This document shows positions 8,809-17,073 of a stretch of DNA of 64,000 bases, in pieces (positions within the stretch are counted from its first letter, which is position 1; every line of letters starts with the position of its first letter). Location of the stretch: assembly GCA_022835495.1 (NCBI GenBank), contig BQOK01000001.1, positions 2,232,001-2,296,000 of the forward strand, written 5' to 3'. This stretch comes from Oscillospiraceae bacterium. Lineage in GTDB: Bacteria; Bacillota; Clostridia; Oscillospirales; Ruminococcaceae. The translations under genes and the position numbers were made by a program. The notes under the pieces were generated by a model that was not told the origin of the DNA, made no database searches, and saw only the letters and a program-made list of their open reading frames with translations.

Positions 8809-9534
8809 GTGGGCCTTATTTTATTGGTGGAAGACGAGCCGGGCGCAGCCGCGCTCCTGCGCCGCTGCATTGAAAACGGTGCCTCGGGGCATCAGCTTGC
8901 AGCTTTTCCAAAGGCGGCCGAGGCCCTTTCCTATGCGGCGAAAAACAAGGTTGATCTGTTCATTTTAGACATACAGCTTTTGGATTACCGGGGAACTGAA
9001 CTGGCAAGGCAGCTGCGCTCCATGCCGGAATATCGGTTTACGCCAATCCTTTTTACCACAGAGCTGGCTGGGGAAGAGCTGGCTGCCTACCGGGAAATCA
9101 AATGCTACGATTTTCTGGTGAAGCCCTTCACAGAGGCTGAATTTCAAAAGGCATTTCAAGCAGCGCTGGAAATGAAGGCCCAGATGCAGGCGGCTCCGGA
9201 AATCCTCCGGATTGAGCAGAAGCAGTTTCTGTTTGAATACGAGATCAAAAACATCCTCTACATCGAATCGTTCGGCAAAAGGCTTTTGATCCATACAGCA
9301 CAAAGCGGCGAACGCGAAGTAACCGACCAGATCTCTGGTTATGGCCTGTCAAAGCTGCTGAGCATGGTGCCGCCGAACCGTTTGCTGCAATGCCATAAAA
9401 GCTTTTTGGTCAATCCGGTTCACATTTGTAAAATAGACAAGGCAAACCGCCTGCTTTACCTGAAGGGGTGCAAAACCGCAATCCCGGTTGGTGAAAAATA
9501 TCAAAAAACAGTGTATGAGCGTGAACAGCCATGA
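8809..9534 (+). CDS. LytTR-family response regulator
   Basis: 241 residues: receiver domain (about 1-120) with acidic pocket EDE at 8-10, phosphoacceptor Asp54 in FILDIQ and Lys105 in FLVKPF, then a C-terminal LytTR DNA-binding domain (about 140-240; FLVNPVHICKID, PVGEKY). Family members (AgrA, ComE, VirR) bind paired direct repeats upstream of target promoters. The start is GTG 8809 behind AAAGGAGG. It overlaps the following kinase gene by ATGA, so the pair is co-translated. The likely target is the ABC exporter downstream, where phased direct repeats occur. Confidence 0.9.
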   Translation: MGLILLVEDEPGAAALLRRCIENGASGHQLAAFPKAAEALSYAAKNKVDLFILDIQLLDYRGTELARQLRSMPEYRFTPILFTTELAGEELAAYREIKCYDFLVKPFTEAEFQKAFQAALEMKAQMQAAPEILRIEQKQFLFEYEIKNILYIESFGKRLLIHTAQSGEREVTDQISGYGLSKLLSMVPPNRLLQCHKSFLVNPVHICKIDKANRLLYLKGCKTAIPVGEKYQKTVYEREQP

Positions 9535-10823
9535 CTAGTTCTATCTTTTTGCAGAGCGTATTGGACGGGCTTCTGCTGGCCCTTTCCAGCCTCGGGCTGC
9601 TGGGCCGCTCCAGGGGAAAGCTGGACCGGCTGCTTCCGTTGCTGTTCGTCGGCATCTGCCTGCTTTCCCGCCTGGGGCTTGGGGATCACGATACCGAAAT
9701 GGCATATGCCGTGCTCCCTGTGGATCATATCGTCGCATTTCTGTTTCTTTTCCTCGGCGTGCTGTTGTTGAACAGCCTGTGGTTTCAAAAGAGCGAGGGG
9801 CATACGCTCTTCGGCACGGTTGCCGCCTTTGCGCTGTATCTTCTGCTGAGGGAACTCTGTTTGTTGTTTCTGGCCCTGTGCGGCCTGCCGGAGCCTGTGT
9901 GGTATCTCTATGTGGGCCGGGCGCTGCCCCTCTGCCTCTGGCTGGCGCTTTGGAGCACGGGGGCGCTCCGGTGGCTGCGGGACAAGCTGGCGGATGGCGA
10001 CCCCGTTATTTGTGTGGTGTGCAGCAACACGGCGCTGCTGCTCTTGCTGCTGCTCCTCCTGTTTCAATTTGACTTTTCCGCCATGCTCCGCTGGCTGCCG
10101 GCAACGGTGGGTGCGGTGGGGCTGTTGGCGGTTTGCGATGCGGCTGCCCTGCTCCTTCGGCAGCACCGTATCCAGGCCCAGCGCAGAACAGCTATGTTGG
10201 AGCAGTATCTTCCCCTGGTGGAAGAGCTGATTGAGCAGGTGCGGGCGCGTCAGCATGACTTTAACAACCAGATGATGGCGGTTGCCGCGGCGGTTGCCAC
10301 TGCACACGATTTACAGCAGGCGCAGCAAGCAGTTACCTCTCTGCTCCAGCACGTAAAACTGGACGGCGCGGACAAAGAACTGTTAAAATGCGACAGTAAA
10401 GTGATCAGCGGGCTGCTGTTTGGCAAAATAAAGCAGGCGGAATTAAAACCGGTTCGTGTGGAAGTAACAATCGCAGGCTCCTTTCTCCGCCGTACCTTAT
10501 CGGAGGCAGACTGGGTGGAGCTGATCGCCATTTTGCTCGACAACGCCGTTGAGGCTGCTTCGCCCGGCGATGTTCTTTATGTCAGGGCCGCAGAGCAAGC
10601 GGATGGGCTGCGGTTTTCTGTTTTGAACCCCCACCGGGCTTTATCCAACCTGGAATTTATCCAGATGTTCCGGCGTGGCTGGTCCACCAAGGGGGAAGCC
10701 GGGCATGGCTACGGCCTGTATAACGTCCGCCAGATCGTAGAGCGGCACGCAGGCAAAATCATTACCGGCAACGACCAGCTGAACGGCATTTCCTATATCT
10801 CCATCGGGGTGTTGGTTCCCTGA
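9531..10823 (+). CDS. GHKL sensor histidine kinase (AgrC-like)
   Basis: 430 residues. About six hydrophobic segments in residues 1-210 form the membrane sensor; no large extracellular domain is seen, which in this class fits sensing of peptides in or at the membrane. The phosphoacceptor motif RQHDFNNQ has His at residue 242 (Spo0B-like H-D-x-N-x-x). The HATPase_c domain shows the N box DNAVEAA and the G box GHGYGLYNVRQI near the C terminus. Length is typical for AgrC/ComD-type kinases. Ligand unknown; no propeptide gene is visible nearby. Confidence 0.88.
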   Translation: MTSSIFLQSVLDGLLLALSSLGLLGRSRGKLDRLLPLLFVGICLLSRLGLGDHDTEMAYAVLPVDHIVAFLFLFLGVLLLNSLWFQKSEGHTLFGTVAAFALYLLLRELCLLFLALCGLPEPVWYLYVGRALPLCLWLALWSTGALRWLRDKLADGDPVICVVCSNTALLLLLLLLLFQFDFSAMLRWLPATVGAVGLLAVCDAAALLLRQHRIQAQRRTAMLEQYLPLVEELIEQVRARQHDFNNQMMAVAAAVATAHDLQQAQQAVTSLLQHVKLDGADKELLKCDSKVISGLLFGKIKQAELKPVRVEVTIAGSFLRRTLSEADWVELIAILLDNAVEAASPGDVLYVRAAEQADGLRFSVLNPHRALSNLEFIQMFRRGWSTKGEAGHGYGLYNVRQIVERHAGKIITGNDQLNGISYISIGVLVP

Positions 10824-10842
10824 AAATTGAAGTATCCAACAG

Positions 10843-10887
10843 CAGGGGTTTTATGGGGCGAACCGTTTCGTTCCCATAAAACCCCTG
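10843..10887. repeat. 15-bp perfect inverted repeat between kinase and ABC genes
   Basis: Arms CAGGGGTTTTATGGG (10843-10857) and its complement (10873-10887) around a 15-nt loop; a G-U and an A-U pair extend it outward. The following TTTGTT is a poor terminator tail. It could be a weak terminator of the two-component operon or an operator. Confidence 0.7.
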
Positions 10888-10930
10888 TTTGTTCCCATCG
10901 TCTTGTCTTTGCGGCGGGGGATGCTAATAT
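10870..10930 (+). promoter_or_regulatory. Candidate LytTR-controlled promoter of the ABC exporter
   Basis: Two direct repeats GTTCCCAT begin at 10870 and 10891, exactly 21 bases (two helical turns) apart. The second ends five bases before a -35 TTGTCT (10903-10908); a 16-base spacer leads to -10 TAATAT (10925-10930). Paired direct repeats at this phasing next to a weak -35 are the known architecture of LytTR-regulated promoters; the assignment here is inference. Confidence 0.5.
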
Positions 10931-10973
10931 AAAGATGCAAACAGATAAATTTCAACCGAAAGGAACTGCAGCC

Positions 10974-11735
10974 ATGCAAAATTTCATATTGGAAGGAAAA
11001 AAAATAGCCAGGCCGGTTCTCGTCACACTGTGTCTTCTTACGCTGCTGGCCTGTATTCTTTCCTGTACCCTGTATCGGGAGTATACAATCCATTTTGAGC
11101 TTGACCCCTGGGAAATCGGAACCGAGTTTTTAAGCCTTTTATTCCCCCTGTTTGTTACCGTTCCGATCTGCTGGCAGCTTTACTATGAACGCCGGGACCG
11201 TTTTCTCACCTACACCCTGCCCCGCATCAGCAAGCGCCGCTATCTGGCCACCAAGTGGTGTGCGTGTGCGGTATCGGCATTCCTCATAATCATGCTCCCC
11301 TATTTCATCTCTGCCCTGTTTGCGCTGTACGTCCGGGCTCCGCAGGAGCTTAAGCCGCTCCCCGGGGGCTATTCTCACATTTTCCTCAGCCTGTATGCAC
11401 AAAAGCCGGTTCTCTATGCGTTATTGCTCTCTGTGTGGAAAGGGCTGATGGGCGCACTCACCATGAGCTTTGGTTTTGTTCTGGCGCTTTATGGCAGCAA
11501 TGTATTTGTAATCCTGACCGGGCCGTTTATCTATGTCATTTTGGAGAATTTCTTTTGGGCAATTCTCGGCGTGCCGGAACTGCGCTTTGTAACAGCCTTT
11601 GAGCCCACCAGCCTAAGCGCTCTGGCTGTCCCCGCCCTGTCATTTACGGCAGGGCCGGCGCTGATGTGTATTGTGATGGGATTGGTGGCGTTCTTTTTCC
11701 AAAAAGTAAAAAAGCGCTCCATTTACCTGGTGTAA
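10974..11735 (+). CDS. ABC-2-type transporter permease, small subunit
   Basis: 253 residues from ATG 10974 (AAAGGAA upstream; the alternative ATG at 10935 has no ribosome site). Six hydrophobic segments: residues about 15-40, 50-75, 100-125, 150-180, 185-210 and 220-240. No enzymatic motif. The short cytosolic stretch YERRDRFLTYTLPRISKRRYLATKW between segments 2 and 3 is typical of ABC-2 permeases. It probably forms the exporter channel with the next gene, energised by the ATPase at 13237. Such trios beside LytTR/GHKL systems often handle antimicrobial peptides; that role is inferred only. Confidence 0.75.
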   Translation: MQNFILEGKKIARPVLVTLCLLTLLACILSCTLYREYTIHFELDPWEIGTEFLSLLFPLFVTVPICWQLYYERRDRFLTYTLPRISKRRYLATKWCACAVSAFLIIMLPYFISALFALYVRAPQELKPLPGGYSHIFLSLYAQKPVLYALLLSVWKGLMGALTMSFGFVLALYGSNVFVILTGPFIYVILENFFWAILGVPELRFVTAFEPTSLSALAVPALSFTAGPALMCIVMGLVAFFFQKVKKRSIYLV

Positions 11736-11739
11736 TCTC

Positions 11740-13224
11740 ATGATGTACCGTGTATGGGCAAAGGTCGGCCTGGGAAAATTTTTCCTGCTTTTTGGGTTAT
11801 CCCTTTTGTTTGGGCTGAGCGAAAGGGCGGGCGGGCAAAATTCTCTTCCTCTTCATTTACTTGCAGTCCTGAACGACCAGTATTATTTCATTTTCGCTGT
11901 GCTGCCTGTTTTTCTGTTTCTCTGTACCAGCCTGATGGAGGACGACACGCTTTTGGTGCTGGGCCGGTATGGAACCTATGGCCGATACTTTTTCCACAAA
12001 TGGCGGGCGCTGTCTGTCATCGCTGCGTTGTTCTGCCTTGGGCAGATGGCCGCGCTTGCTCTTTCCGGCCTGGGGCTTCCCGTCTCCGGGGGCTGGCCGG
12101 GAGCTTCGGCAGATCAATGGCGCGGGGTATTTACGCTGCTGCAGGGGTATTTCCCATCACCGTGGGCCGCCATCCTCTGCAGCGCCGGGCAACTGCTTGT
12201 GGGATACTGGCTGATTGGGCTTACAACCCTTTGCCTGGGCCACTTTTGCAGCCGGTCCCTGGCAATCAAGCTGTTCATGGCGCTCTATTTATTCGCGGTG
12301 CTCTGGATCAAGCTTCCGGTCATGTCCCGCCCGCCCTTTGTATTTTTGACCGGCTTCAACCACTGGGTATTCCTGCTCCACAATCTCGCGCAGCCTTGGC
12401 GCCTGCCGCTGACCGCCGCCACCACAGCGATTCTTGTGGCCGGAATGGTGTGGCTTATCACCCAAAAATGGCGATGGCAGCCCTCGATTTCGGGGCCCGG
12501 CGGGCAGGGTCTGGTTTCCTACTATCTCCGTGTTCTGTTTACCAGAAAAAACGGGCTGCTTCTGCTTGGCCTGCTCTTGCCCGTCGCGGCCTGGACCTGG
12601 GTTATCGGGGGCGTGCCGCAGGATGGTACGGATTGGCTGATCCGCCTGTTTGCGGGCCACGGCACCGGATATTTTTACCCAATGGGCCTTTTCGGGCTGC
12701 TGGCCATCGAGCTGCTTCCGCTATGGCCGCTGGGCGTGTTCTGTACCCAGGTTGCCGGCGAGCGCTCCGTTTTTCTGGCAGTCCGCCTGCGGCGAAAAAA
12801 AGATCTTTTGGGGGCGCTGCTTTATACCGGGCTGCTCTGGATTCTTGCGTATGGCTGTGTGCTGGCCCTTGCGGCCGTCGTGCCTCCTCTGCTGCTGGGC
12901 TTTTCCCTAAACATGGGCCTGGCCTTGTCCGCAGTGGGGCTGAAACTTCTGGATGTTGCGTTTCAATTCCTGCTGATCCTGTCCGCCCTCTGCGCAACAG
13001 GGCAGGCGACGGCGGGATTTGTGGCCGTTTTGCTGCTGCATTTTCTTTGCGTGCTCCCCATTCCCTGGCTCCCCATTGGGCTTTCCAGCCTGGCCCGGCT
13101 GAACCTTCCGCAAACAGGCGGAACCGTGTCGGGCACGGCCGCAGCCGTGCTGCTGTCGGCCCTTTGCCTGGCCCTGATTCTCTGGCTTTACCACCGGGGC
13201 GTCCAGCGGCTGTTCAATCATTAA
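11740..13224 (+). CDS. ABC-2-type transporter permease, large subunit
   Basis: 494-residue highly hydrophobic protein with about 11-12 membrane segments and no soluble domain. The start ATG 11740 (or 11743) lies four bases after the upstream stop with no clear ribosome site, suggesting translational coupling. The arrangement (small permease, large permease, ATPase) resembles peptide-export or self-immunity systems. Sequence similarity to a named family is not evident to me; the call rests on hydrophobicity and context. Confidence 0.65.
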   Translation: MMYRVWAKVGLGKFFLLFGLSLLFGLSERAGGQNSLPLHLLAVLNDQYYFIFAVLPVFLFLCTSLMEDDTLLVLGRYGTYGRYFFHKWRALSVIAALFCLGQMAALALSGLGLPVSGGWPGASADQWRGVFTLLQGYFPSPWAAILCSAGQLLVGYWLIGLTTLCLGHFCSRSLAIKLFMALYLFAVLWIKLPVMSRPPFVFLTGFNHWVFLLHNLAQPWRLPLTAATTAILVAGMVWLITQKWRWQPSISGPGGQGLVSYYLRVLFTRKNGLLLLGLLLPVAAWTWVIGGVPQDGTDWLIRLFAGHGTGYFYPMGLFGLLAIELLPLWPLGVFCTQVAGERSVFLAVRLRRKKDLLGALLYTGLLWILAYGCVLALAAVVPPLLLGFSLNMGLALSAVGLKLLDVAFQFLLILSALCATGQATAGFVAVLLLHFLCVLPIPWLPIGLSSLARLNLPQTGGTVSGTAAAVLLSALCLALILWLYHRGVQRLFNH

Positions 13225-13236
13225 GGAGGATTACCT

Positions 13237-13908
13237 ATGGAACCCATTATTTCGTTAAACCAGGTAGGCAAAAGTTTTTCCGGCCGGCGCGTTCTGTCCG
13301 GCGTTTCCCTGAATATCGAAAAGGGAAGCACTGTTGGCGTCGTTGGAACCAACGGAAGCGGAAAATCAGTCCTGTTCAACCTGATCTGCGGCTTTCTGGT
13401 TCCCGACAGCGGGCAGGTCCGTGTGCGGGGGCATATTTTGGGCAAAGGCCGCGATTTTCCTGAGAACGTAGGGGTGCTGATCAACTCTCCCGGTTTTATC
13501 GGCCTCAATACAGGATTGCAGAATTTGCGGTATCTGGCCGGCATTCGCGGCACAGCCGGTGAGAAAGAAATTCGTTCCGCCATGCACAAGGTAGGCCTCG
13601 ACCCGGAGGATAAAACAAAGGTGGAGCATTACTCCCTGGGCATGAAGCAAAAGCTGGGCATCGCACAGGCTATTATGGAAAATCAGGATATCCTGATTCT
13701 GGACGAGCCGTTCAACGCCCTCGACTATAAAACCTACAACGATACAAAAGAGATTATCCGTATCCTCCAGGCGGAAGGGCGGACCATTCTAATGACCTCC
13801 CACAATTATGCCGATTTGGAAACGCTTTGTACCCATCTCTATGCAATAGAAGAGGGAAAACTAAGTGTTTTATCCGGCGAGGAAATGAAGCAGCGATTTC
13901 GTGGGTGA
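13237..13908 (+). CDS. ABC transporter ATP-binding protein
   Basis: 223 residues, single ABC domain: Walker A GTNGSGKS at residues 37-44, signature YSLGMKQKLGIAQ, Walker B ILILDEP, H-loop MTSHNY. The YSLGMKQ signature and short length place it in the CcmA/BcrA-like group that works with ABC-2 permeases. Start ATG 13237 follows TAAGGAGG. It is the last gene of the exporter unit; the stop is followed by a 15-bp palindrome GAACAAAATTTGTTC (13907-13921). Confidence 0.9.
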   Translation: MEPIISLNQVGKSFSGRRVLSGVSLNIEKGSTVGVVGTNGSGKSVLFNLICGFLVPDSGQVRVRGHILGKGRDFPENVGVLINSPGFIGLNTGLQNLRYLAGIRGTAGEKEIRSAMHKVGLDPEDKTKVEHYSLGMKQKLGIAQAIMENQDILILDEPFNALDYKTYNDTKEIIRILQAEGRTILMTSHNYADLETLCTHLYAIEEGKLSVLSGEEMKQRFRG

Positions 13909-14088
13909 ACAAAATTTGTTCCGTTCCAATGCTGCCGCCTGAAAAAAGGTTTAATTTTACCGTGTTCGGCAAATCAAAAGCTCCCTCTCTCCGCTGTTAT
14001 ATCCCTTCCAGAAAGCGGAACACTGAACATAACAAGTGAATTTTTCTTCAATCAGGGGTGTCCCGCGCTATCTTTGTTGGGGTTCGTT

Positions 14089-14097
14089 TGGTATAAT
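14089..14097 (+). promoter_or_regulatory. Extended -10 promoter of the GDPD gene
   Basis: TGGTATAAT (extended -10, TATAAT at 14092-14097) about 62 bases before the start codon; the -35 region (TATCTT at 17 bases) is weak. The rest of 13922-14088 holds only a short CCGCT/AGCGG hairpin. Confidence 0.6.
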
Positions 14098-14159
14098 GTC
14101 CCTATGAGCAAATTTTCCCAAACAGGGGTTAACGCCATTATTTGGAGAGGGAGTGTAGC

Positions 14160-15959
14160 ATGCTGAAATCTTTGGTCCGGTCGGGCCTGCGGGCAGGGCT
14201 GAAAAACTGGCCCTCCATATTGTTTTTTGAAATCACCTACAAAATCGCCGGCTATTTGCTGTTCCTGAATCTCTGGGACCTGCTCAAGGCGTCCGCACTG
14301 CGGGCGGCGGGGGTTTCAGTGATCGGCCAGCGGAACATCGGCCTGGTCTTCCGCAGCCCCTTCTGTGTGCTGCTGATCCTGTGCTTTTTCTTGTTCCTTG
14401 TATACTATGTCTATCTGGAAATCACGGCCCTGGTTCTTTACTGCGAGGAGGGCTGGCAGGGCCGCTTCATTTCAATCTGGCCGCTCTGGAAACAGGCTTT
14501 TCTGCGGTCCCTGGCACTTTTTCAGCCGCGGAATCTGCCCGCAATCCTGGCCCTGGTACCCGTGATCGGGCTGTCCGCTCTGCCGCTTACAAACGGCTTT
14601 GCCGGGAAAATACAAATTCCCGAATTTGTATTTGACTATCTCAAAGGCGCCCCCAGCCTGTTCGCCGCGTTTCTTGCCGTCATGGCGGCTTTAAACCTTC
14701 TGCTTTTTTTCTGTCTTTTCTCCTTTCCCGCCGTCATTCTGGGCGGGAAGCGCTATTGCGGCGCTTTGGGGGAAAGCCGGCGGCTTTTGAAGGGCAGAAA
14801 GCTCAAAACGGCTCTCTTTCTTTTAGCCTGCGTGCTTGCCTTCCTTTTGGCCGCGTTCCTGCTGTCGGTCTGTATGATCCTTCTTCTCTGGGGCTTCAGC
14901 AAGCTGGAATTTGCGCCCGACGGCGGTAAGTCTGCATTTACGTTCCACTACCTCAAGTGGAGCGCCGCAGGTGATGTGCTGCTTGGCATCCTGGGGCCTG
15001 TGTCGCTGTTCTCTGCGATCCTTTCCCTGTACCATCACTACCGCGGTGATCCCCGGCCGTGCGCCGCGCCAGCAAAGCGCACGGTCAAGTCGGTTCTTTT
15101 CAGCGGCTTTTTCGTCGCCGCTGCCCTGTTTGCCCTGATGGTATTCAGCGAAACCGAGCTGGGCGGGGTCCCCTACTCCGCGCCGCAGGCCGGCATGATC
15201 GTGGTGTCCCACCGGGCGGGCGCCGCCTTTGCGCCCGAAAACACCCTGGCCGCGCTGGAATGGTCCATTCGCGAGGGTGCCGGCATGGCCGAGATCGACG
15301 TACAGCAGACCCGGGACGGCGAGCTGATCGTTCTGCACGACTCCGATTTTCGGCGCGTGGCGGGGCTTGACCAAAAGGTCTGGGAAACCGATTATTCCAC
15401 GGTGCAGTCGCTGGACGCAGGGTCCCATTTTTCCCCTGCGTTCGCGGGGGAACGGATCCCCACCCTGAGCGAAATGCTGAACGCGGCCAAGGGCCGCATC
15501 CGGCTGATGATCGAACTGAAAGCCACCGGGCACGAAACCGCGCTGGTGGAACAAACGATCGCCCGGATCCGGGCCGCCGGGATGGAAAACCAGTGTGTCA
15601 TCGCCTCCATGGATTCTCTCCTGCTCCAAAAAAGCAAGGAACTCGCCCCCGGCATCAATACCGTCTATATCACGATTATGGCCTTCTCCGACCGTTACGA
15701 TCTCCCCTATGTGGACGGTTACAGTGTGGAAACCAGCTTTTTAAACGCCGAACTGGTAACGCAGCTCCATGCCGAGGGGAAAGAGGTCTACGCCTGGACC
15801 GCCAATTCCGACGCGAACATGCTCAAAATCATTCGCATGGGCGCCGACGGCCTGGTCACAGACAATCCGCCCCTGGCAAACTTTTTTCTGAGCATTACCG
15901 ATCGCAACTATTTTTTGAACTCCCTCACCGAGCTGCTTTATCCCAAAGTTCCAAATTGA
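14160..15959 (+). CDS. Membrane-anchored glycerophosphodiester phosphodiesterase
   Basis: 599 residues from ATG 14160 (GGAGAGGGAG upstream). Residues about 1-330 form a membrane domain with roughly eight hydrophobic segments (GDPD membrane-domain type); residues about 345-590 are a GDPD catalytic domain. Catalytic features are VVSHRAGAAFAPENT, the metal pair EID in MAEIDVQQTRDGELIVLHD, and MIELKATG. The enzyme hydrolyses glycerophosphodiesters to glycerol-3-phosphate plus alcohol, probably with the catalytic domain outside the membrane. The fused layout is known in Firmicutes and may act on lipid or lipoteichoic-acid glycerophosphate; the substrate here is inferred. Confidence 0.88.
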   Translation: MLKSLVRSGLRAGLKNWPSILFFEITYKIAGYLLFLNLWDLLKASALRAAGVSVIGQRNIGLVFRSPFCVLLILCFFLFLVYYVYLEITALVLYCEEGWQGRFISIWPLWKQAFLRSLALFQPRNLPAILALVPVIGLSALPLTNGFAGKIQIPEFVFDYLKGAPSLFAAFLAVMAALNLLLFFCLFSFPAVILGGKRYCGALGESRRLLKGRKLKTALFLLACVLAFLLAAFLLSVCMILLLWGFSKLEFAPDGGKSAFTFHYLKWSAAGDVLLGILGPVSLFSAILSLYHHYRGDPRPCAAPAKRTVKSVLFSGFFVAAALFALMVFSETELGGVPYSAPQAGMIVVSHRAGAAFAPENTLAALEWSIREGAGMAEIDVQQTRDGELIVLHDSDFRRVAGLDQKVWETDYSTVQSLDAGSHFSPAFAGERIPTLSEMLNAAKGRIRLMIELKATGHETALVEQTIARIRAAGMENQCVIASMDSLLLQKSKELAPGINTVYITIMAFSDRYDLPYVDGYSVETSFLNAELVTQLHAEGKEVYAWTANSDANMLKIIRMGADGLVTDNPPLANFFLSITDRNYFLNSLTELLYPKVPN

Positions 15960-15962
15960 CCT

Positions 15963-16010
15963 CCGCCTTGGGGCCGAACCCGGCGCGGGCGTAGGCCCGG
16001 GGCGGCTTTT
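15963..16010 (+). terminator. Probable terminator after the GDPD gene
   Basis: Imperfect GC-rich hairpin: CCGCC (15963-15967) plus GGGGCC pair with GGCCC and GGCGG (15994-16005), followed by CTTTTCTG. Confidence 0.45.
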
Positions 16011-16052
16011 CTGTATTTTCGATTTATGATAGGGAGAATCCCGGGAGCCATT

Positions 16053-16886
16053 ATGTCTGATATCATTGAAGTGAAGGATCTTGCCCTGCCGGAACTGGAC
16101 GTTTTCGCCCGTCTCACAGAAGCCCAGCTGCGCAGCCGGCTCGAGCCGGAAAAAGGTATTTTTATCGCCGAGAGCCCCAAGGTGATCCAGCGCGCGCTGG
16201 ACGCCGGGTGCGAGCCAATTTCGCTTTTGATGGAGCGCAGGCAGATTGAGGGGCAGGCCAGCGGCATCCTTGCCCGCTGCGGCAGCGCGCCCGTCTATAC
16301 CGCCAGCCGGGAGCTGCTGGCCGGTCTGACCGGTTATCAGCTGACCCGCGGCGTCCTGTGCGCCATGCGCCGCCCCCGCCTGCCCCAGGCGGAGCAGCTC
16401 TGTGCCGGGGCGCGCCGGATCGCGGTGCTGGAAGGGATCGTGGATTCCACCAATCTCGGCGCTATCTTCCGGTCCGCCGCCGCGCTGGGGGTCGACGCCG
16501 TATTGACCACCCCCTCCTGCTGCGATCCCCTTTGCCGGCGGGCCGTGCGGGTCAGCATGGGCACCGTTTTCCAGGTGCCCTGGGCGTGGCTCGGCGCCGC
16601 CCCTTCCGAATGGCCGCAGCCGGGGCTGGAGCGCCTGCAAAAGCTGGGCTTTAAAACCGCCGCCATGGCCCTCAGCGATACCGCCCTCAGCATCGAGGAC
16701 CCCCGCCTCATGAAGGAAGAAAAGCTCGCGATCCTGCTGGGCACCGAGGGCGACGGCCTGGCCCCCTGCACAATCGCCGGCTGCGATTACACGGTCCGCA
16801 TTCCCATGGCCCACAATGTGGACTCGCTGAACGTGGCCGCCGCCAGCGCCGTGGCCTTTTGGCAGCTCCGGGCCAAAAGCGAATGA
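16053..16886 (+). CDS. TrmH/SpoU-family RNA 2'-O-methyltransferase
   Basis: 277 residues from ATG 16053 (GGGAGCC upstream; ATG 16026 has no ribosome site). Residues about 1-100 look like the SpoU substrate-binding domain. The SPOUT catalytic domain shows motif 1 DSTNLGAIFRSA, motif 2 LLGTEGDGL and motif 3 IPMAHNVDSLNVAAA, which build the knotted SAM site. Family members methylate ribose 2'-OH in rRNA or tRNA. The target nucleotide cannot be told from sequence. It lies between two hairpin terminators and so appears monocistronic. Confidence 0.9.
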   Translation: MSDIIEVKDLALPELDVFARLTEAQLRSRLEPEKGIFIAESPKVIQRALDAGCEPISLLMERRQIEGQASGILARCGSAPVYTASRELLAGLTGYQLTRGVLCAMRRPRLPQAEQLCAGARRIAVLEGIVDSTNLGAIFRSAAALGVDAVLTTPSCCDPLCRRAVRVSMGTVFQVPWAWLGAAPSEWPQPGLERLQKLGFKTAAMALSDTALSIEDPRLMKEEKLAILLGTEGDGLAPCTIAGCDYTVRIPMAHNVDSLNVAAASAVAFWQLRAKSE

Positions 16887-16926
16887 CCCTACAAAAAATC
16901 ATTATAATTCACAAAAACCATTGCAA

Positions 16927-16954
16927 TTGTTCGTCTAAAATGCTAAACTATAAA
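16927..16954 (+). promoter_or_regulatory. Promoter of the helicase leader
   Basis: -35 TTGTTC (16927-16932), 16-base spacer, -10 TATAAA (16949-16954). The predicted transcript starts near 16961, about 113 bases before the helicase ATG. Confidence 0.6.
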
Positions 16955-16960
16955 TATTAC

Positions 16961-17040
16961 AGATCTTGTCTTTGCCAAGGTCTGCGTTCGTAGCAGAGAG
17001 TTGATACCTTTATGCCACGCGGCATAAAGGTATTTTTTTG
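16961..17040 (+). promoter_or_regulatory. Attenuator-like leader of the DEAD-box helicase gene
   Basis: A strong terminator (arms ATACCTTTATGCC 17004-17016 and 17021-17033, loop ACGC, seven T) lies between promoter and start codon. Upstream, AAGGT at 16977-16981 can pair with the ACCTT of the terminator's 5' arm (17006-17010), around a small TCTGC/GCAGA hairpin, giving a mutually exclusive antiterminator. The mechanism is inferred; I do not assign it to a named RNA family. Confidence 0.65.
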
Positions 17041-17073
17041 CGAAAAAGTATTTTGGAAAGTTTAGGAGAATTC

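Noticed and set aside
13907-13921. Palindrome GAACAAAATTTGTTC after the ABC ATPase gene as an operator
   Set aside because: Short, overlaps the stop codon and has no matching second site; left as a note in the gene entry.
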